A stretch of 64,000 bases of DNA from Pyrobaculum islandicum DSM 4184 (GTDB lineage: Archaea; Thermoproteota; Thermoprotei; Thermoproteales; Thermoproteaceae): NCBI RefSeq assembly GCF_000015205.1, contig NC_008701.1, positions 933,436 through 997,435 of the forward strand, in the 5' to 3' direction. Below are positions 59,942 to 64,000 of this stretch, one piece after another (within the stretch, counting starts at the first letter, position 1; each line of letters opens with the position of its first letter). The notes below the pieces were generated by a model. The model worked only from the letters and a program-made list of their open reading frames with translations. It was not told the DNA's origin and did not search any database. A program made the position numbers and the translations under genes.

Positions 59942-61284
59942 AACATCACCTTCACTAGATGGACCCCTCCCCTAATTCCATAAGTTGCTACAAAAGGCGC
60001 AGAGCCCCTACTAGCTATCAGCTTCTCTAGGCCATCTTCATAACTATTGGCAGGTATATAGGCCGGTTGTAAAGCCCATATGAGCGAGAGAATACGGGCG
60101 GTTTTTACATCTGGCGTACCTACGTGCACCACATTAAGCGGCCTAAATTTCGCAATTCTCTTTGCCAAAGTGCCGCTCATGCTATAGACTAATATCACGG
60201 CGCCGATATCATGTGCCATTTCCACAAGCCCTTTTGCAAATCTATCTCGTACATCTCCAGGAGATGGAAGTTTAACTATGTTATACTCCACCTTTTCTAA
60301 AATTTTCGAAAGCCATAAGGCGGCGGCAAGTGGGTAACTACCATTTGCTGTCTCATTAGTAAGCCATAGGCTATCTACGCCCATAGAGGCTGTGGTGTAT
60401 ACATCATTTACCTCAGCCCTAGTTGGCGTCGGCGAATTTTGCATAGAATCTAACAACTGTGTCGCCACGGCGACAGGTTTACCATATGAAAGAGATGTAT
60501 ATATAATCTCTCTCTGGACTATCGGTAGCGTATCTAAGCCATAGTGTAAGCCTAAGTCTCCTCTTGCAACCACTATGTAATCTCCACAATAGACAAGCTC
60601 TTCTAAATTTCTCACAGCGCTTCTCGTCTCAATTTTTACAACTATTTGGCTTTCAAACCCCAATTCATTTAACAAAGTCCTCACGGCGTCTACATCTTTA
60701 CAATTCTTTGCAAGACTTACAGAGACGTAGTCAATGTCGTCTTTTAGACGCGATATCTTGTCTAAAATCTCCACGTCGTCTTCAGCTGGGGGAGATACGT
60801 CATAGTCTTTACCCTCTACGACGACGGCTTTGCCGCTTGTTACTACGCCGCTAGACTCGGCGACGGCTTCTACAAAATCTACACCGGCGTTGACCACTCT
60901 AAGTTTTAACTTGCCGTCTAACATCAAGATGGTATCTCCACGCTCTACCACTTGGAAGAGGGCTCTGGTCGGCACAGGTATATAACTGCCATCGGATCTA
61001 TCGCCTAGTTTAAACACAACGTGTTGCCCAACCTCTACTGCCACGGGAGGCGTTTTGCCTACTCTAACGCTAGGGCCCTTTAGATCTACGAGAACAGCCA
61101 GAGGTCGCCCCCTCTCCCTTTCGTATGCCCTAACGGCGTTTATCCTCCTCTCCACCTCGCCGGGGCTGGCGTGTGCCAAATTTATACGTACCCCGTCTAC
61201 CAAGTCTAACAATTTGTAAAAATCCTCCTCTGCGAGACGGTCTGTGGAGGGGCCTAGCGTGGCGACTCTTTTTGTTAAACTCAC
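59938..61284 (-). CDS. pyk: Pyruvate kinase
   Basis: Makes pyruvate and ATP from phosphoenolpyruvate. It is 448 residues. [11 protein letters not shown] at the start, [25 protein letters not shown], metal/catalytic [37 protein letters not shown] and [11 protein letters not shown]. The C-terminal allosteric domain is short, as in archaeal enzymes. Overlaps the aCPSF1 stop by ATGA, and the convergent MEMO gene by 4 bp. Confidence 0.94.
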
Positions 61285-63185
61285 AACGCTCTTATCCTCT
61301 CGCCAACTTTTGGTATAATTGTAGTTATCTTATACTTCAGCTCTATAGACGTGGCGAGGCTGATGATTTTAGAAGGCTCCCCGTGTACTAAAACTATTTT
61401 CTTAGGCTTAGGCTCTATATGTTCTACATATTTCATAAGCTCTCTCCTATCGCTATGGCCTGAGAAGCCAGGTATAGATACGACCTCCATACGTACCTCA
61501 ACTTTAGACTCTCCGCCAACTAGACTTCTAATTGTGAACTCCCGCTCGCCGTTTAATATCCTTCTACCAAGCGTCCCCTCCGCCTGGTAGGAGACAAACA
61601 CAAGCTTATTCCTAGGGTCGTGCGCCAGCTGTGAGAAGTAGTCCACGACAGGCCCGCCGTTTAACATGCCGTGGGGCGCAATTATGACGGCAGGCTCTTC
61701 GCTCTGGGCTATCTTAGCCACTTGGTTTATCCTATCCTCCACCCGTTTGGCGCGGTCCACTATGACCACGCTCCCAGAGGTAGTGAAGGGGTTAACCCCG
61801 CCGTAGATCTCCTCGGCAACCTCGGGGTTTAGGTAGTGGGGGTACATGAGGTATGCGTTGAGCGTTTCTACAATCATCCCATCTACATAGACGGGCACCC
61901 TGGGGATCAAACCCCCCTCAATCATTTTGTTGAGGATGTAGAGGATCTCCTGGCCCCTCCCCGTGCTGAAGGCGGGGATCAGCACCTTGCCGCCTCTCGA
62001 CACGGCCTCAGCCACGTGTTTAGCCAAGGCGTTCTCAGCCTCAACCCTAGGCGGTTGCACGTCATCTCTACCGCCGTAGGTAGACTCCATTATGAGCATT
62101 TCGACCCTCTTGAACTTAGACACAGCGCGGTTCAAAAGTCTCGTCTTGCCGTATTTGAAATCCCCAGTATACAAGATGTTATACCTCCCGTTGCCTATAT
62201 GTAGATGTGCCATGGCCGACCCAATCTCGTGGCCCGCGTCGTAGAAAGTGAGTTTGACGTCTGGCGCTATGTCTGTGACCTCTTCATAGTCCAGCGTTAT
62301 AGTGTGGTATATGACGGACTCCACGTCGGCCCTAGAGAAAGCCGGCTCCAGCCCCTCCCTCTCCTTCAGCTCTATGTAATCCATGAGGAGTATAAACGTT
62401 TGATACTTAGTAGGGTCGGTCATGTAGACAGGCCCTCTATAGCCGTACTTGTAGAGAAACGGGAGACAGCCCACGTGGTCCATATGGGCGTGGGTTAATA
62501 CAACGGCGTCTAGCCTATCGATATCTACGGCGTCGAGCAGGGGGAAGTCCTCGTCGTATTGGCCGGGCTTCAGCCCGCAGTCGAGCAGTATGTTGCTCTC
62601 GGTGGTGCTGACCAGTATTGCGCTACGGCCTACTTCCATCGCGGCTCCGAGAAAAGTCACAGTTATAGCCCCCTCTTTAACCACCGGCTCTTGGTGTATA
62701 TACCTCGCCAAGTGCTCCATAAGCTCCCTCCTCTGGGCGTAGGCCCCGTGGAAAATCTGACGCACTCCCACGATCTCGTGGGCGGGGAGCTTAACCTTAT
62801 CCCGAGGCACCCCGCTCTCTACCACAGCCCTCCAGCCGGTCCTTACAAAAACCTCTCGCGCGATAGCTCTTATCTCCTTCTCCCGCATCGGCTTAGCGAG
62901 GTAGATATAGACGTCGCCGCTTTCTTCAAAAACAATGTCGTCAACTTCGCCGACGATTTCCCTAATTATCTGGGAGGCCTTTTTCTCCGGCAGTCTGCTG
63001 GAGGCCTCAGTCCTCAAAACTACGCGCTTCTTAAGGGTCTTGGCCACCTCGCCGACCATATCTAGGAGAGCCTCGGAGGGCCTCTTCACGTAGATACAGA
63101 GGTTTGGCCCCTCGTAGCTAACTCTAGAGACCTCGGCGCCAGATAGAATAGACCTCACCCTACTTTCAATTTCTGAAAAAGACAC
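61281..63185 (-). CDS. aCPSF1 beta-CASP ribonuclease with KH domains
   Basis: Archaeal homolog of cleavage and polyadenylation factor CPSF73, the endoribonuclease that terminates transcription in archaea. Two KH-like domains (residues 1-140), metallo-beta-lactamase domain with THAHMDHVGCLP, beta-CASP insert, and C-terminal motifs GFSGHSDR and VLVHGEPSK. I start at GTG 63185 (VSFSEIESRV), since the ATG at 63203 falls against the TATA element. Composition turns GC-rich upstream of about 61600. Confidence 0.92.
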   Translation of the reverse strand: MSFSEIESRVRSILSGAEVSRVSYEGPNLCIYVKRPSEALLDMVGEVAKTLKKRVVLRTEASSRLPEKKASQIIREIVGEVDDIVFEESGDVYIYLAKPMREKEIRAIAREVFVRTGWRAVVESGVPRDKVKLPAHEIVGVRQIFHGAYAQRRELMEHLARYIHQEPVVKEGAITVTFLGAAMEVGRSAILVSTTESNILLDCGLKPGQYDEDFPLLDAVDIDRLDAVVLTHAHMDHVGCLPFLYKYGYRGPVYMTDPTKYQTFILLMDYIELKEREGLEPAFSRADVESVIYHTITLDYEEVTDIAPDVKLTFYDAGHEIGSAMAHLHIGNGRYNILYTGDFKYGKTRLLNRAVSKFKRVEMLIMESTYGGRDDVQPPRVEAENALAKHVAEAVSRGGKVLIPAFSTGRGQEILYILNKMIEGGLIPRVPVYVDGMIVETLNAYLMYPHYLNPEVAEEIYGGVNPFTTSGSVVIVDRAKRVEDRINQVAKIAQSEEPAVIIAPHGMLNGGPVVDYFSQLAHDPRNKLVFVSYQAEGTLGRRILNGEREFTIRSLVGGESKVEVRMEVVSIPGFSGHSDRRELMKYVEHIEPKPKKIVLVHGEPSKIISLATSIELKYKITTIIPKVGERIRAL

Positions 63186-63204
63186 GCGCCACAAAATACA
63201 CATG

Positions 63205-63210
63205 TATATA
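63205..63210. promoter_or_regulatory. Shared bidirectional TATA box
   Basis: TATATA, palindromic, about 22 nt from GTG 63185 on the minus strand and about 26 nt from GTG 63234 on the plus strand. It can serve both leaderless divergent genes. Confidence 0.45.
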
Positions 63211-63233
63211 AACTATTGTGGTTTAAATCGCAT

Positions 63234-64000
63234 GTGAGAATCTACAACACCGCCACTAGACAGGTGGAGGAGTTCACAACGTACGTCCCCCGCCTGGCCA
63301 GGGGGTACGTCTGTGGCATAACCCCCTACGACCACATGCACGTGGGACACGGCAGAGTGTATGTCTTCTTCGACATATTCAGGAGGTATCTAGAGAGACT
63401 TGGCTATGAGGTTAGGCTCGTTATAAACTTTACAGACATAGACGACAAGATTATAAACAGAGCAAAAGAGGAGTTCGGCCACGAGGCGTACAAAAGGTGG
63501 AGGGAGATCCCCGAGCGCTACATAGCCGAGTACTTCGAGATGACGAAAAAACTCTACATAAAGCCGGCGTATGCATACCCCAGGGTGACAGAAAACGTAG
63601 AAGACATGGTGAAGTGGATATCGACTCTCGTGGAGAAGGGATACGCCTACGTCGCCCCCGACGGCTCTGTCTACTTCGAAGTGGCGAAGGTGCCTAACTA
63701 CGGCGTGTTGTCGAGACAGAAGATAGAGGAGCTCGTGGCGGGGGCCCGCGTCGAGCCAGAGCCCGGCAAGAGAAACCCCCTCGACTTCGCCCTCTGGAAG
63801 AGCTGGACCCCCGGCGAGCCTTGGTGGGACTCGCCGTGGTGCCCCGGGAGGCCCGGGTGGCACCTCGAATGTGTCGTCATGTCGACAAAACACCTGGGGG
63901 CGCCCTTCGATTTCCACGGCGGCGGCGCCGACCTCATATTTCCACACCACGAAAACGAGATAGCGATAGCGAGGGCCTACTTCGGCGTAGACAACTTCGC
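63234..64000 (+). CDS. cysS: Cysteinyl-tRNA synthetase (3' end outside window)
   Basis: Open frame from GTG 63234 to the right edge, 255 codons, no stop. RIYNTATRQVEEFTTYVP at the start, signature VCGITPYDHMHVGHGRVYV with the zinc Cys and HxGH, NFTDIDDKIINRAKE, CPGRPGWHLECVVMS (zinc site) and GADLIFPHHENEIA. Charges tRNA-Cys with cysteine. GC-rich codon use like the adjacent part of aCPSF1. Confidence 0.95.
   Translation, partial: MRIYNTATRQVEEFTTYVPRLARGYVCGITPYDHMHVGHGRVYVFFDIFRRYLERLGYEVRLVINFTDIDDKIINRAKEEFGHEAYKRWREIPERYIAEYFEMTKKLYIKPAYAYPRVTENVEDMVKWISTLVEKGYAYVAPDGSVYFEVAKVPNYGVLSRQKIEELVAGARVEPEPGKRNPLDFALWKSWTPGEPWWDSPWCPGRPGWHLECVVMSTKHLGAPFDFHGGGADLIFPHHENEIAIARAYFGVDNF

Noticed and set aside
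63390-63950. 186-residue minus-strand ORF
   Set aside because: Antisense shadow of cysS, whose frame is open and full of signature motifs.

Overview
The window reads as a chromosome segment of a hyperthermophilic crenarchaeon of the Thermoproteales, most likely Pyrobaculum or a close Thermoproteus. The basis is gene content (archaeosine TGT, TFE, MBF1, A-type ATP synthase, aCPSF1-type beta-CASP nuclease, L37e, S17e, Sm-like protein, tandem MoaC), AT-rich TATA boxes about 20-25 nt before start codons (leaderless style), frequent GTG starts and many ATGA/GTGA overlaps. The genus is inferred from protein character; no search was run.

Layout. 1-4580: AlaX (cut by the window edge), a CPA2-type antiporter, two unknown proteins and an HD hydrolase. 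5673-8420: an MptE-like pterin kinase pair, then cofactor-independent phosphoglycerate mutase and CutA. 10440-15000: an Mrr-like nuclease, a permuted GTPase, and A-type ATP synthase genes split into two convergent groups, beside a well-formed C/D box sRNA. 15074-17214: SPFH protein plus NfeD protease. 19223-27709: flavoprotein, phosphomannomutase, DUF763, pyrF and pyrB, with a transposon graveyard between the pyr genes. 29817-36870: acetyltransferase, a type IV pilus secretion pair, TgtA, PAC2 protein, TFE. 36877-42740: HflX, MBF1, PUA protein, Sm/L37e, MarC, Mrp ATPase, cytidine deaminase. 44229-50191: an Fe-S protein, SDR, GlyA, MoaC, type 2 IDI, ribosomal L2. 51211-54259: S17e, FKBP, proteasome beta, enolase. 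55059-58368: ModE-like regulator, MoaA, membrane Ser/Thr kinase, zinc-ribbon FHA protein. 58473-64000: S2, MEMO, pyruvate kinase, aCPSF1, CysS (cut by the window edge).

The unusual part is a dispersed family of TnpB-like genes: one intact copy (24273-25538) and about ten remnants. Each better-preserved 3' end is followed by about 100-180 nt of conserved, GC-rich, hairpin-rich sequence of one of two classes, ending in a G run. Four long palindromes (5142, 9446, 25846, 43662) sit at the 5' side, sometimes between divergent copies. I read these as RNA-guided-nuclease-type elements with candidate omega/re-RNA tails. Several copies have lost their coding middle but kept both ends, and one copy has inserted into an older tnpB. 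A second, conventional TnpB (28184-29434) and its remnants are also present. No TnpA transposase was seen.

Functional themes: lower glycolysis (ApgM, enolase, pyruvate kinase), pyrimidine synthesis (PyrB, PyrF, Cdd), molybdenum cofactor (MoaA, MoaC, ModE-like regulator), RNA processing and translation, and a surface-pilus machine. A kinase plus FHA pair resembles the Arn regulators of crenarchaeal motility. Several genes show patchy GC content within one reading frame, which suggests recombination with a divergent relative.
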